A stretch of DNA of 64,000 bases from Streptomyces fulvoviolaceus (GCF_000718165.1 NZ_JOEY01000048.1:79004-143003), one strand, 5' to 3'; counted from the stretch's first letter, positions 40,060 through 49,058 are shown. The notes: generated by a model not told the origin, from the sequence alone. Made by a program: numbers and translations.

Positions 40060-40950
40060 ATGGCCGTGGCTTCCGAGGCCGTCGGGCGGGGGACCGTCCG
40101 GCGGCTCGCCGGGGCACTGCACCGCCACCCCCGGCTGCGGCTGTCCCTGCTGCTGACCGCCCCGCTGCTGTGGCTGGCCGTGCTCTACCTCGGCTCGCTC
40201 GCCGTGCTGTTCGTCTCCGCGTTCTGGACGACGAACTCCTTCACCTCCGAGGTGGTGAAGGTCTGGTCGACCGACAACTTCCGTGAGCTGTTCACCACGC
40301 CCGTGTTCCGGCAGGTGATATTGCGCAGTGTGGGCGTGGCCCTGGCGGTCACCGCCCTGTGCGCCGTGATCGCGTTCCCGCTCGCCTTCTACACGGCCCG
40401 GGTCGCGAAGCCGAAGTGGCGGCCGCTGCTGGTGGTCGCCATCCTCACCCCGTTGTGGGCGAGTTACCTGGTCAAGGTGTACGCGTGGCGGCTGATCCTC
40501 TCCGAGGGCGGGCTCGCCGACTGGATGCTGAAGCCGTTCGGGCTGAGCGGGCCGGGCTTCGGACTCCCGGCGGCGGTGCTGACGCTGACGTACCTCTGGC
40601 TGCCGTACATGGTCCTGCCGATCCACACGGCTCTGGAGCAGCTGCCCGCCAACTTGCTCGACGCGTCCGCGGACTTGGGCGCGCGGGCCTGGCGGACCTT
40701 CCGGTCGGTCGTGCTGCCGATGGTGCTGCCGTCCGTCGCCGCCGGGTCGATCTTCACGTTTTCGCTGAGCCTCGGCGACTACATCACGGTGCAGATCGTC
40801 GGCGGCAAGACCCAGCTGATCGGCAACCTCGTGTACTCCAACATCGAACTCAACCTGCCGATGGCCGCCGCGCTGGGCACCGTGCCCGTGGTGGTGATCG
40901 TGCTGTATCTGCTGGCGATGCGCCGTACCGGTGCGCTGAGCAGCCTCTAG
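40060..40950 (+). CDS. PotB-type ABC permease
   Basis: A 296-residue inner-membrane protein with about six helices. The N-terminal hydrophobic helix is LLTAPLLWLAVLYLGSLAVL, and the EAA loop is DASADLGARAWRTFRSVVLP. It matches the first permease of spermidine/putrescine-type importers. It starts at ATG 40060, 4 bases after the binding-protein stop, and is followed 9 bases later by the second permease. Confidence 0.92.
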   Translation: MAVASEAVGRGTVRRLAGALHRHPRLRLSLLLTAPLLWLAVLYLGSLAVLFVSAFWTTNSFTSEVVKVWSTDNFRELFTTPVFRQVILRSVGVALAVTALCAVIAFPLAFYTARVAKPKWRPLLVVAILTPLWASYLVKVYAWRLILSEGGLADWMLKPFGLSGPGFGLPAAVLTLTYLWLPYMVLPIHTALEQLPANLLDASADLGARAWRTFRSVVLPMVLPSVAAGSIFTFSLSLGDYITVQIVGGKTQLIGNLVYSNIELNLPMAAALGTVPVVVIVLYLLAMRRTGALSSL

Positions 40951-40959
40951 GAGTCAGCC

Positions 40960-41775
40960 GTGCAACTCTCCCGTTCCGCGCGTATCGCACTGCGCGTCGC
41001 CGCCGGGTTCGGCTTCGCGGTGATCTACGTCCCGCTCGTGCTCGTCCTCGTGAACTCGTTCAGCCCCGACCGGAGTGCGAGCTGGCCGCCGCCGGGGTTC
41101 ACCCTGCACTGGTGGTCGGTCGCCTGGGACAACTCCGGTGCCCGCGAGGCACTTTGGGTCTCGGTGAAGGCGGGCCTCGGCGCCACCGCCATCGCCCTGG
41201 TCCTCGGCACGCTGATCGCCTTCGCCGTCGCCCGGCACCGCTTCTTCGGCCGCGACGCCATCTCGTTCGTGGTCGTCCTGCCGATCGCGCTGCCCGGCAT
41301 CGTCACGGGCATCGCGCTCAACTCGGCGTTCAGTACGGTACTTGAGCCCCTGGGCGTCGGCCTCGGCCTGTTCACGGTGGTCGTCGGCCACGCCACCTTC
41401 TGCATCGTCGTCGTGTTCAACAACGTCGTCGCCCGGCTGCGGCGCACGTCCGGCTCCTACGAGGAAGCGGCGATGGACCTCGGTGCGCACACCTTCCGCG
41501 CCTTCGTGGACGTCACCTTCCCGCTGGTGCGCTCGGCCCTGCTGGCGGGCGGACTGCTCGCCTTCGCGCTCTCCTTCGACGAGATCGTGGTGACCACGTT
41601 CACCGCCGGGCCCGGTGTCGAGACCCTGCCCATCTGGATCTTCAACAACATGACACGGCCTCAGCAGGCGCCGGTGGTGAACGTGGTGGCGGCTGTCCTC
41701 GTCCTGCTCTCCGTGATTCCGATCTACGTCGCCCAGCGGCTGTCGGCCGACACGGCGACGGGGAGCCGGGTCTGA
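40960..41775 (+). CDS. PotC-type ABC permease
   Basis: A 271-residue second permease. Membrane helices are evident in VAAGFGFAVIYVPLVLVLVNSF and FVVVLPIALPGIVTGIALN, and the EAA loop is EEAAMDLGAHTFRAFVDVTFP. GTG at 40960 has TAGGAG upstream. It ends the operon; a clear bidirectional hairpin at 41779-41806 follows and separates it from the convergent M24 peptidase. Confidence 0.92.
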   Translation: MQLSRSARIALRVAAGFGFAVIYVPLVLVLVNSFSPDRSASWPPPGFTLHWWSVAWDNSGAREALWVSVKAGLGATAIALVLGTLIAFAVARHRFFGRDAISFVVVLPIALPGIVTGIALNSAFSTVLEPLGVGLGLFTVVVGHATFCIVVVFNNVVARLRRTSGSYEEAAMDLGAHTFRAFVDVTFPLVRSALLAGGLLAFALSFDEIVVTTFTAGPGVETLPIWIFNNMTRPQQAPVVNVVAAVLVLLSVIPIYVAQRLSADTATGSRV

Positions 41776-41778
41776 CGA

Positions 41779-41806
41779 GGGGTCACCCAAGGCTCGGGGT
41801 GACCCC
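41779..41806. terminator. Bidirectional hairpin terminator
   Basis: GGGGTCACCC and GGGTGACCCC form perfect 10-base arms around an 8-base loop, placed between the stops of the convergent permease and M24 peptidase genes. Confidence 0.8.
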
Positions 41807-41818
41807 AGGCCGTGGGGT

Positions 41819-43231
41819 TCAGCCCGTGAACTCCCGCATCCACGCCTCGACTTCGTCGGCGGAGCGCGGAAGCGCCGCCGACAGGTTCTCGTGCCCGTCC
41901 GCCGTCACCAGCAGGTCGTCCTCGATCCGGACGCCGATGCCCCGCCACTCCTCGGGCACCGTCAGGTCGTCGGGCTGGAAGTACAGGCCCGGCTCGACGG
42001 TGAGACACATACCGGGCTCCAGGACGCCGTCGACGTACTCCTCGTTGCGGGCCTCGGCGCAGTCGTGGACGTCGAGGCCGAGCATGTGCCCGGTGCCGGC
42101 CATCGTGAACCGACGCTGCAGCCCCAGCTCGTACGCCCGGTCGGCCGGGCCCTCGATGAAGCCCCACTCCACGAGCCGCTCGGCCATCGACCGCTGGGCC
42201 GCCTCGTGGAAGTCGCGGTAGTGGGCGCCGGGCTTGACCGCCGCCATGCCGGCCTCCTGGGCCGCGTACACGGCGTCGTAGACCTCGCGCTGGACGGGGG
42301 AGAAGGTGCCGTTGATCGGGAGCGTGCGGGTGACGTCGGCCGTGTAGAGGGTGCGGGTCTCAACTCCCGCGTCCAGCAGGAGGAGTTCGCCGGGGCGGAC
42401 CGGGCCGTCGTTGTCGGTCCAGTGCATGATCGTCGCGTGTTCGCCGGCCGCGGCGATGGTGCCGTAGCCGACGTGGTTGCCCTCGACGCGGGCCCGGCGG
42501 AAGAAGGTGCCCTCGATCCACCGCTCCGAGGTGGCGACCGCCTGTGACAACTCCCGTACGACGTCGGTGAATCCACGCACCGTGGAGTCCACCGCGCGGC
42601 GCATCTCACCGATCTCCCACTCGTCCTTGATGAGGCGGAGACCGGACACGGCCTCCTCGAGAGCGGCGTCCCGCTCCTCGTCGGTGCCGAGCGAGGCCTC
42701 CAGCTCCGGGTCGACGCCCCGGACGATCCGTGTGGGAGCGGGTGAGGACTTCGCCAGGTCCTCGGCGATGGTCCCTATGTCGCGGCACGGCAGGCCGAGC
42801 ACCAGCTCCGACTCGGCGAGCGTGCGACGGCGGCCCATCCAGAGTTCGGCGGTGTATCCCGTCCAGAACTCGTCGCTGTCCCGGCTGTCGCGGGGCATCT
42901 GGTAGCAGTGCGCGTCATGGCCGCCGTCGGGGCGGGGCTCAAGGACCAGGGCGCCGTCGCGGGCCTGGTCGCCCGGCAGGTGGACATAGCCCGAGTACGG
43001 GCGGAACGGGTGGGGGGTGTCGTTCGAGCGGACCTTGAGACCCCCGGACGGCACGACCAGCCGCTCGCCCGGGAAGAGGGCGGAGAGCGCGGCACGGCGG
43101 CGGGCCGCGTAGGGCGCCTGCTCGGTCGGCTGCAGATCCGTGCGCTCGGTGTCGGCCCAGCCCGTCCGCATCAGAGCGGACAGCTCGGCCGAGATTCCTC
43201 GGTAGAGACCGTTCTTTCGGCCCTTGGCCAC
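41819..43231 (-). CDS. M24-family Xaa-Pro aminopeptidase
   Basis: A 470-residue metallopeptidase of the aminopeptidase P type. The N-terminal AMP_N domain (about 40-190) is followed by the pita-bread catalytic domain. Its metal ligands are in LLLDAGVETRTLYTADVTR, GTGHMLGLDVHD, LTVEPGLY and RIEDDLLVT. It removes N-terminal residues before proline. Its position beside hydroxyproline catabolism suggests it may release Pro or Hyp from peptides such as collagen fragments. GTG at 43231 is the likely start, with GAGG 8 bases upstream; another GTG lies 3 codons earlier. It diverges from the hydroxyproline dehydrogenase genes. Confidence 0.9.
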   Translation of the reverse strand: MAKGRKNGLYRGISAELSALMRTGWADTERTDLQPTEQAPYAARRRAALSALFPGERLVVPSGGLKVRSNDTPHPFRPYSGYVHLPGDQARDGALVLEPRPDGGHDAHCYQMPRDSRDSDEFWTGYTAELWMGRRRTLAESELVLGLPCRDIGTIAEDLAKSSPAPTRIVRGVDPELEASLGTDEERDAALEEAVSGLRLIKDEWEIGEMRRAVDSTVRGFTDVVRELSQAVATSERWIEGTFFRRARVEGNHVGYGTIAAAGEHATIMHWTDNDGPVRPGELLLLDAGVETRTLYTADVTRTLPINGTFSPVQREVYDAVYAAQEAGMAAVKPGAHYRDFHEAAQRSMAERLVEWGFIEGPADRAYELGLQRRFTMAGTGHMLGLDVHDCAEARNEEYVDGVLEPGMCLTVEPGLYFQPDDLTVPEEWRGIGVRIEDDLLVTADGHENLSAALPRSADEVEAWMREFTG

Positions 43232-43286
43232 GTCAGGCACCTCTTCCGTTCTTCCGGGTGTGGGGACATTCCCAGCTAGAGAAGCA

Positions 43287-43302
43287 TGTGACATAGTACT
43301 GT
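43287..43302 (+). promoter_or_regulatory. TGTGACAT motif, site A (before dehydrogenase genes)
   Basis: TGTGACATAGTACTGT ends just before the GTG start at 43304. It shares TGTGACATnnTACTG with site B (46207-46222) and resembles site C (48267-48283). All three precede genes of the hydroxyproline cluster, so this is the likely operator of its GntR regulator. TAGTAC may double as a -10 box, which would imply a leaderless message. Confidence 0.6.
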
Positions 43303-43303
43303 C

Positions 43304-44461
43304 GTGAGCAAGCGACTGACCTGCGATGTCGTGGTCGTCGGAGCCGGAATGGTGGGCGCGGCCTGCGCCCTGTACGCGGCCCGGGCGGGCCTCGACGTGA
43401 TCCTCGTCGACCGTGGCCCGGTGGCCGGCGGCACGACCGGCGCCGGCGAGGGCAACCTCCTGGTCTCCGACAAGGAGCCCGGCCCGGAGCTGGACCTCGC
43501 CCTCCTGTCGGGCCGCCTCTGGGCGGACCTCGCCGGGGAGCTCGGCGAGGCCGTCGAGTACGAGGCCAAGGGCGGCGTGGTCGTCGCCTCGTCCCCGGGC
43601 GGGCTCGCGGCCCTGGAGCGGTTCGCCGAGGAGCAGCGCACAGCCGGGGTCGTCGCCCGAACCGTCGTAGGCGACGAGCTGTACGACCTCGAACCCCACC
43701 TGGCCCCCGGCCTGCCGGGCGCCGTCCACTACCCCCAGGACTGCCAGGTGATGCCGGCCCTGGCCGCCGCCCACCTCGTCCGCGCCTCGGGCGCCCGCCT
43801 GCTCACCGGCCGGACCGTGACGGACGTACTGCTCACGCCGGACGGCGCCGTGCGCGGCGTCCGCACCGACCAGGGCGACATCCACACCCCGGTGGTCGTC
43901 AACGCGGCCGGCACCTGGGGCTCGGAACTGGCCGCGCTCGCGGGAACCCGCCTCCCCGTGCTCCCGCGGCGCGGCTTCGTCCTGGTCACCGAACCGCTCC
44001 CGCGCATGGTGCGGCACAAGGTGTACGCCGCCGATTACGTGGCCGACGTGGCCAGCGACTCGGCGGCACTGCAGACCTCGCCGGTCGTCGAGGGGACGGC
44101 CGCGGGGCCGGTGCTGATCGGCGCGAGCCGTGAGCGGGTCGGGTTCGACCGCTCCTTCTCGCTGCCGGTCGTCCGGTCACTGGCGGCCGGCGCGACCCGG
44201 CTGTTCCCCTTCCTGTCCGACGTCCGGGCCATGCGCGCCTACCTGGGCTTCCGCCCGTACATGCCGGACCACCTGCCCGCCATCGGCCCCGATCCCCGGG
44301 TCCCCGGGCTCCACCACGCCTGCGGTCACGAGGGCGCGGGCATCGGTCTCGCCACCGGCACCGGCCACCTGATCGCGCAGGCGCTGACCGCGAAGGCCCC
44401 CGACCTGGATCTGTCACCGTTCCGCCCCGACCGCTTCCCCGTCGCCGAGGAGTCCGCGTGA
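43304..44461 (+). CDS. FAD-dependent D-amino-acid dehydrogenase subunit (hydroxyproline dehydrogenase beta)
   Basis: A 385-residue DAO-fold flavoprotein. The FAD-binding motif is VVVVGAGMVGAACALYAARAGLDV near the N-terminus; VNAAGTWGSELAAL and GHEGAGIGLATGTGHLIA complete the cofactor site. With the two following genes it matches the three-part D-hydroxyproline dehydrogenase of bacterial hydroxyproline degradation, in which this subunit oxidises cis-4-hydroxy-D-proline to the pyrroline. Sarcosine-oxidase-like specificity cannot be excluded from sequence alone, but the epimerase and deaminase downstream favour hydroxyproline. It overlaps the next gene as GTGA. Confidence 0.88.
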   Translation: MSKRLTCDVVVVGAGMVGAACALYAARAGLDVILVDRGPVAGGTTGAGEGNLLVSDKEPGPELDLALLSGRLWADLAGELGEAVEYEAKGGVVVASSPGGLAALERFAEEQRTAGVVARTVVGDELYDLEPHLAPGLPGAVHYPQDCQVMPALAAAHLVRASGARLLTGRTVTDVLLTPDGAVRGVRTDQGDIHTPVVVNAAGTWGSELAALAGTRLPVLPRRGFVLVTEPLPRMVRHKVYAADYVADVASDSAALQTSPVVEGTAAGPVLIGASRERVGFDRSFSLPVVRSLAAGATRLFPFLSDVRAMRAYLGFRPYMPDHLPAIGPDPRVPGLHHACGHEGAGIGLATGTGHLIAQALTAKAPDLDLSPFRPDRFPVAEESA

Positions 44462-44760
44462 GATCCCCACTGGAACTGGCTGACGCCCGGCCGGGCCCGG
44501 CCTTCACGGTCACCCTCGACGGCCGGGAGATCGAGGCCCTGCCCGGGCAGACCGTCGCCGCCGCGCTCTGGACGGCCGGTGTCACCTCCTGGCGCACCAC
44601 CCGGGGTGAGGGCCGCCCGCGCGGCATCTTCTGCGGCATCGGCGTCTGCTTCGACTGCCTGGTGACCGTCAACGACCGCCCCAACCAACGTGCTTGCCTG
44701 GTGCCATTGCACCCGGGCGACACGATCCGTACGCAGGAGGGGACGGGCCACGATGACTGA
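44458..44760 (+). CDS. [2Fe-2S] subunit of hydroxyproline dehydrogenase (gamma)
   Basis: A 100-residue ferredoxin-like protein. The cluster ligands are in FCGIGVCFDCLVTV and the fourth Cys in NQRACLV. It resembles the small subunits found beside SoxA-like and DAO-like dehydrogenases, where it relays electrons between the two flavins. It overlaps both neighbours (4 bases before, 8 bases after), consistent with equal production of the three subunits. Confidence 0.9.
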   Translation: MRSPLELADARPGPAFTVTLDGREIEALPGQTVAAALWTAGVTSWRTTRGEGRPRGIFCGIGVCFDCLVTVNDRPNQRACLVPLHPGDTIRTQEGTGHDD

Positions 44761-46150
44761 GCAGCCGCATCTCGCTGTGATCGGCGCGGGCCCGGCAGGC
44801 CTCGCCGCGACCGTCGCCGCCGCCTCCCACGGCGTACGCGTCACCCTGATCGACTCGGCCCCGGAAGCCGGCGGACAGTTCTACCGCCAGCCCGCCGCCG
44901 AACTGCGCGCCCGCCGCCCGCAGGCCCTGCACCACGAGTGGCGGACCTGGGAGCGACTCCGGGACGGACTGCGGACCCACGTCCAGGCAGGCGCCGTACG
45001 GCACTTCACGGACCATCACGTCTGGTACGTCGACCGCCGTGACACGCGCTTCACCGTGCACGCCCTGTTCGGCCCCGAGCAGGAGGAGCCGGTCGAGGTG
45101 CGCGCCGACGCCGTACTCCTCGCCACCGGCGGCTACGAGAAGGTACTGCCCTTCCCCGGCTGGACCCTCCCCGGAGTCGTCACCGCGGGCGGCGCCCAGG
45201 CCATGCTCAAGGGCACCCTCGCGGTGTCCGGACGCACGGCCGTCGTCGCCGGGACCGGCCCGCTGCTGCTGCCCGTGGCGACCGGACTCGCCGCGGCCGG
45301 CGTCGAGGTGGCCGCACTCGTCGAGTCCGCGGACCCCAAGGATTTCGTACGGCGGACCCGCGCGCTGGCGGCCCAGCCCGGCAAGGTCGCCGAGGGCGCC
45401 CAGTACGCCGCGCAGCTGCTCCGGCACCGGGTGCGCACCCTCGTCCACCACACCGTGGTCGAGGCGCACGGCGCCGAGCGGCTGGAGGCGGTCACCGTGG
45501 CCGCCCTCGACGCCGACGGGCGGGTCAGGCCCGGCACCGAGCGCCGTATCCCGTGCGACACGCTCGCCGTCGGGCACGGCATGCTCCCGCACACCGACCT
45601 CGCCGAGACCCTGGGCTGCCGCCTCGACGGGCTCGACGTCCACGTCGACGACGAGCAGCGCACCGACGTCCCCGGCGTCTGGGCCGCGGGCGAGACCACC
45701 GGCATCGGCGGCTCGGCCCTCTCCCTCGCCGAGGGGCACATCGCGGGCCGGTCCGCCGCCGCGCGCCTGCACGGCACCGAACCCGACCCGGGCGAGTGGG
45801 CGGCGGCCGCGAAGAGCCGTAGCCGACTGCGCGCGTTCTTCGCCGCGATCGACAGCGTGTACGCACCGCCAGCTCACTGGACCGAGCAGATCACCGACGA
45901 CACCGTCGTCTGCCGCTGCGAGGAGGTCACCGGCGGCGCGATCCGCGAGGCCGTCGGGGAGCTCGGCGCCGGCGACGCGCGGACCGTGAAGCTGCTGACG
46001 CGGGCCGGGATGGGCTGGTGCCAGGGGCGGGTGTGCGGGCCGGCGGTCGCGGGGCTCGCCGGGTGCGAGCTCACGCCGTCCCGGCGGCCCTTCGCCCGGC
46101 CCGTGCCCCTCGGTGTGCTGGCTGCCGCCGGAGAACCCGAAGACGACTGA
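44753..46150 (+). CDS. FAD/NAD(P)-binding subunit of hydroxyproline dehydrogenase (alpha)
   Basis: A 465-residue flavoprotein. Two dinucleotide-binding sites are visible: AVIGAGPAGLAATVAAASHG near the start and AVVAGTGPLLLPVATGLAAAG in the middle, with VWAAGETTGIGG for FAD. The C-terminal part holds a BFD-like [2Fe-2S] cluster: VCRCEEVTGGAIREAV and GWCQGRVCGPAV. Start ATG at 44753 follows GGAGGGG. It works with the two preceding subunits and probably passes electrons to the respiratory chain. Confidence 0.88.
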   Translation: MTEQPHLAVIGAGPAGLAATVAAASHGVRVTLIDSAPEAGGQFYRQPAAELRARRPQALHHEWRTWERLRDGLRTHVQAGAVRHFTDHHVWYVDRRDTRFTVHALFGPEQEEPVEVRADAVLLATGGYEKVLPFPGWTLPGVVTAGGAQAMLKGTLAVSGRTAVVAGTGPLLLPVATGLAAAGVEVAALVESADPKDFVRRTRALAAQPGKVAEGAQYAAQLLRHRVRTLVHHTVVEAHGAERLEAVTVAALDADGRVRPGTERRIPCDTLAVGHGMLPHTDLAETLGCRLDGLDVHVDDEQRTDVPGVWAAGETTGIGGSALSLAEGHIAGRSAAARLHGTEPDPGEWAAAAKSRSRLRAFFAAIDSVYAPPAHWTEQITDDTVVCRCEEVTGGAIREAVGELGAGDARTVKLLTRAGMGWCQGRVCGPAVAGLAGCELTPSRRPFARPVPLGVLAAAGEPEDD

Positions 46151-46206
46151 TCACCCGGCCGAAGTCGACGGACCGTCGTGCGGGGCTGTCCGTTCACCCC
46201 TGCCAA

Positions 46207-46222
46207 CCAGTAAAATGTCACA
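46207..46222 (-). promoter_or_regulatory. TGTGACAT motif, site B (before deaminase gene)
   Basis: On the minus strand this reads TGTGACATTTTACTGG, matching site A in 13 of 16 positions. It lies 28 bases before the ATG of the deaminase gene, a suitable place for repression of the deaminase-epimerase unit. Confidence 0.6.
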
Positions 46223-46249
46223 CCCTATTGATGAGATGGGACCCAGCAC

Positions 46250-47146
46250 ATGACCACCACCGAGAACCGTCCCTGGCGCGGCGTCCTCGTCGCCACCGCC
46301 CTCCCGCTGAACGACGACCTCTCCGTCAACTACGAGAAGTTCGCCGACCACTGCACCTGGCTGGTCGAGAACGGCTGCGACGGCGTCGTACCGAACGGCT
46401 CCCTCGGTGAGTACCAGGTGCTCACCCCCGAGGAGCGCGCCAAGGTCGTCGAGACCGCCGTGGCCGCCATCGGCGGCGAGCGCGTGATGCCCGGCGTCGC
46501 CGCCTACGGCTCCGCCGAGGCCCGCCGCTGGGCGGAGCAGGCACGCGACGCCGGCTGCGCCTCCGTGATGCTGCTGCCGCCGAACGCCTACCGCGCCGAC
46601 GAGCGCTCGGTGCTGGCCCACTACGCCGAGGTCGCCCAGGCGGGGCTCCCGGTCGTCGCGTACAACAACCCCATCGACACCAAGGTCGACCTCGTCCCGG
46701 AGCTGCTCGCCAAGCTGCACGCCGCGGGGTACATCCACGCCGTCAAGGAGTTCTCCGGCGACGTGCGCCGGGCCTACCAGCTCGCCGAACTCGCCCCGGA
46801 ACTGGACCTGTTGATCGGCGCCGACGACGTCCTGCTGGAGCTGGCGATCGCGGGCGCCAAGGGCTGGGTGGCCGGCTACCCGAACGCGTTGCCCCGGGCG
46901 AGCGTCGACCTGTACCAGGCGGCCGTGAGCGGCGACCTCGACACCGCCAAGAAGCTGTACGAGCAGCTGCACCCGCTGCTGCGCTGGGACTCCAAGGTCG
47001 AGTTCGTGCAGGCCATCAAGCTGTCCATGGACATCGTCGGCCGCCACGGCGGTCCCGTCCGCCCGCCGCGCGTCCCGCTGCTGCCCGAGCAGGAGGCCGC
47101 GGTCCGTGCCGCCACCGAGAAGGCGGTCGCGGCCGGACTCGCCTGA
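46250..47146 (+). CDS. DapA-family 1-pyrroline-4-hydroxy-2-carboxylate deaminase
   Basis: A 298-residue Schiff-base enzyme of the dihydrodipicolinate synthase family. GVVPNGSLGEYQVL, the active-site Tyr in VVAYNNPIDTKVD and the Schiff-base Lys in HAVKEFSGD are visible. Context decides its function: beside a hydroxyproline epimerase and dehydrogenase, it should convert the pyrroline product to alpha-ketoglutarate semialdehyde with loss of ammonia. The usual next enzyme, a semialdehyde dehydrogenase, is not in the window. Confidence 0.88.
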   Translation: MTTTENRPWRGVLVATALPLNDDLSVNYEKFADHCTWLVENGCDGVVPNGSLGEYQVLTPEERAKVVETAVAAIGGERVMPGVAAYGSAEARRWAEQARDAGCASVMLLPPNAYRADERSVLAHYAEVAQAGLPVVAYNNPIDTKVDLVPELLAKLHAAGYIHAVKEFSGDVRRAYQLAELAPELDLLIGADDVLLELAIAGAKGWVAGYPNALPRASVDLYQAAVSGDLDTAKKLYEQLHPLLRWDSKVEFVQAIKLSMDIVGRHGGPVRPPRVPLLPEQEAAVRAATEKAVAAGLA

Positions 47147-47184
47147 GCAACCCCACCCGGTCTCCCACGTTCATCAGGAGCGTC

Positions 47185-48186
47185 ATGCGCAGCAAACTCG
47201 TCCTGCACGCCGTCGACTCGCACACCGAGGGCATGCCGACCCGCGTGATCACCGGCGGCATCGGCACGATCCCCGGCGCGACCATGATGGAGCGGCGCCT
47301 GTACTTCCGTGAGCACCGCGACCACATCAAGCAGCTCCTGATGAACGAACCGCGCGGCCACTCCGCGATGAGCGGCGCCATCCTGCAGCCGCCCACCCGC
47401 CCGGACTGCGACTGGGGGGTCGTCTACATCGAGGTCTCCGGCTATCTGCCGATGTGCGGCCACGGCACCATCGGTGTGGCCACCGTGCTCGTGGAGACCG
47501 GCATGGTCGAGGTCGTCGAGCCGGTCACCACGATCCGGCTCGACACCCCGGCGGGTCTCGTCGTCGCCGAGGTCCAGGTGGAGGACGGCGCCGCGAAGAA
47601 CGTCACCCTCAGGAACGTGCCGTCGTTCTCCGCCGGACTCGACCGCAAAATCACACTCGCCGACGGGCGGACGGTGACATATGACCTCGCATACGGCGGC
47701 AACTACTACGCCATCCTGCCGCTGGACGAGTTCGACCTGCCCTTCGACCGCTCCTGCAAGGACGACATCCTCAAGGCCGGCCTGTCCCTCATGGAGGCGA
47801 TCAACGCCGAGGACGAGCCCGTCCACCCCGAGGACCCCGCCATCCGCGGCTGCCACCACGTCCACCTGATCGCCCCCGGCGCCACCGCCCGCCACTCACG
47901 GCACGCCATGGCGATCCACCCCGGCTGGTTCGACCGTTCACCCTGCGGCACCGGCACCAGCGCGCGCATGGCGCAACTGCACGCACGCGGCGAACTCCCC
48001 CTGAACACCGAGTTCGTGAACGAGTCCTTCATCGGGACCCGGTTCACCGGCCGGCTCCTCGACACCACCGAGGTCGCCGGCATCCCCGCCGTCCTGCCCA
48101 GCTTCACCGGCCGCGCCTGGATCACCGGCACCGCCCAGTACCTGCTCGATCCGACCGACCCGTTCCCGGCCGGATTCATCCTCTAG
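47185..48186 (+). CDS. 4-hydroxyproline 2-epimerase (proline racemase family)
   Basis: A 333-residue enzyme with the two catalytic cysteines of epimerases: C91 in MCGHGTIG and C254 in SPCGTGTSA. Having Cys rather than Thr at the second site argues against a 3-hydroxyproline dehydratase. It interconverts trans-4-hydroxy-L-proline and cis-4-hydroxy-D-proline, the substrate of the dehydrogenase encoded upstream. The DSHTEGMPTRVI opening is typical of the family. AGGAG lies before the ATG. It follows the deaminase by 38 bases in one unit. Confidence 0.93.
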   Translation: MRSKLVLHAVDSHTEGMPTRVITGGIGTIPGATMMERRLYFREHRDHIKQLLMNEPRGHSAMSGAILQPPTRPDCDWGVVYIEVSGYLPMCGHGTIGVATVLVETGMVEVVEPVTTIRLDTPAGLVVAEVQVEDGAAKNVTLRNVPSFSAGLDRKITLADGRTVTYDLAYGGNYYAILPLDEFDLPFDRSCKDDILKAGLSLMEAINAEDEPVHPEDPAIRGCHHVHLIAPGATARHSRHAMAIHPGWFDRSPCGTGTSARMAQLHARGELPLNTEFVNESFIGTRFTGRLLDTTEVAGIPAVLPSFTGRAWITGTAQYLLDPTDPFPAGFIL

Positions 48187-48266
48187 ACCTGAGCGGCCTG
48201 GCCCTGGACTGCTGCACCCGCAGCCGGACTGTCACGATGCTCTCCGCCGCATAGATACTGGTGGTG

Positions 48267-48283
48267 CGTGACATTGCATACGG
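48267..48283 (+). promoter_or_regulatory. TGTGACAT-like motif, site C (before GntR gene)
   Basis: CGTGACATTGCATACGG shares GTGACAT and a TAC half with sites A and B, with one extra base between. It lies 58 bases before the GntR start and suggests autoregulation. Confidence 0.5.
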
Positions 48284-48340
48284 TGCCCAGCGCACCGCAC
48301 GCAGCCGCACACCGCACGTGCCCGTACGAGGAGACAGCCC

Positions 48341-49030
48341 ATGCCCGCCACCCAGCACAGCTCGCCTGCCGCCGCCCCGGCCCTGCCCATCCTGGGCGGC
48401 AAGAAGAGCAGCTACCGGGAACGGGTCGCGGACGCCCTGCGGGCCGCCTTGATCGCCGGTGAGCTGCTCCCCGGCGAGGTGTACTCGGCGCCGACGCTCG
48501 CCGCCCGCTTCGGCGTCTCGGCGACCCCGGTGCGCGAGGCGATGCTGGACCTGGCCAAGGAGGGCCTGGTCGACACGGTCCCCAACAAGGGCTTCCGGGT
48601 CACCGCCGTCTCCGAGAAGCAACTCGACGAGTACACCCACATCCGTGCGCTCGTCGAGATCCCGACCGTGGTGGAGCTGACCAGGACCGCCGACCCCGTC
48701 TCCCTGGAGGCACTGCGCCCGGCAGCCCGGGAGATCGTCCAGGCCGCGGCGTCCGGCGACCTCGTGGCGTACGTCGAGGCCGACACCCGCTTCCACCTCG
48801 GCCTGCTCGCCCTCGCCGGCAACGCCCACCTCGTCGACGTCGTCGGCGACCTGCGCAAGCGCTCGCGCCTCTACGGGCTCACCGCCCTGCTGGAGGCGGG
48901 CCGTCTGCTGGCCTCGGCCGAGGAGCACCTCGAACTCCTCGACGCACTGATCGCCCGCGACGAGAAGGCGGTCCACGAGGTCATGACCCGCCACATCGCA
49001 CACGTCCGCGGCCTCTGGGCCGCCAAGTAG
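48341..49030 (+). CDS. GntR-family regulator, FCD subgroup (hydroxyproline cluster)
   Basis: A 229-residue regulator. The winged helix (about 20-90) contains APTLAARFGVSATPVREAMLDLAKEGLV and GFRVT. The FCD domain (about 100-225) has the metal- or ligand-binding pattern ADTRFHLGLLALAGNAHLVDVV and MTRHIAHVRGL. As last gene of the hydroxyproline cluster, with three related motifs in the cluster's upstream regions, it is the likely local repressor. It converges with the SsuB-type ATPase gene, 28 bases away. Confidence 0.9.
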   Translation: MPATQHSSPAAAPALPILGGKKSSYRERVADALRAALIAGELLPGEVYSAPTLAARFGVSATPVREAMLDLAKEGLVDTVPNKGFRVTAVSEKQLDEYTHIRALVEIPTVVELTRTADPVSLEALRPAAREIVQAAASGDLVAYVEADTRFHLGLLALAGNAHLVDVVGDLRKRSRLYGLTALLEAGRLLASAEEHLELLDALIARDEKAVHEVMTRHIAHVRGLWAAK

Positions 49031-49058
49031 CCACACCCCGGCCGGCCCGTGGCCCGGC

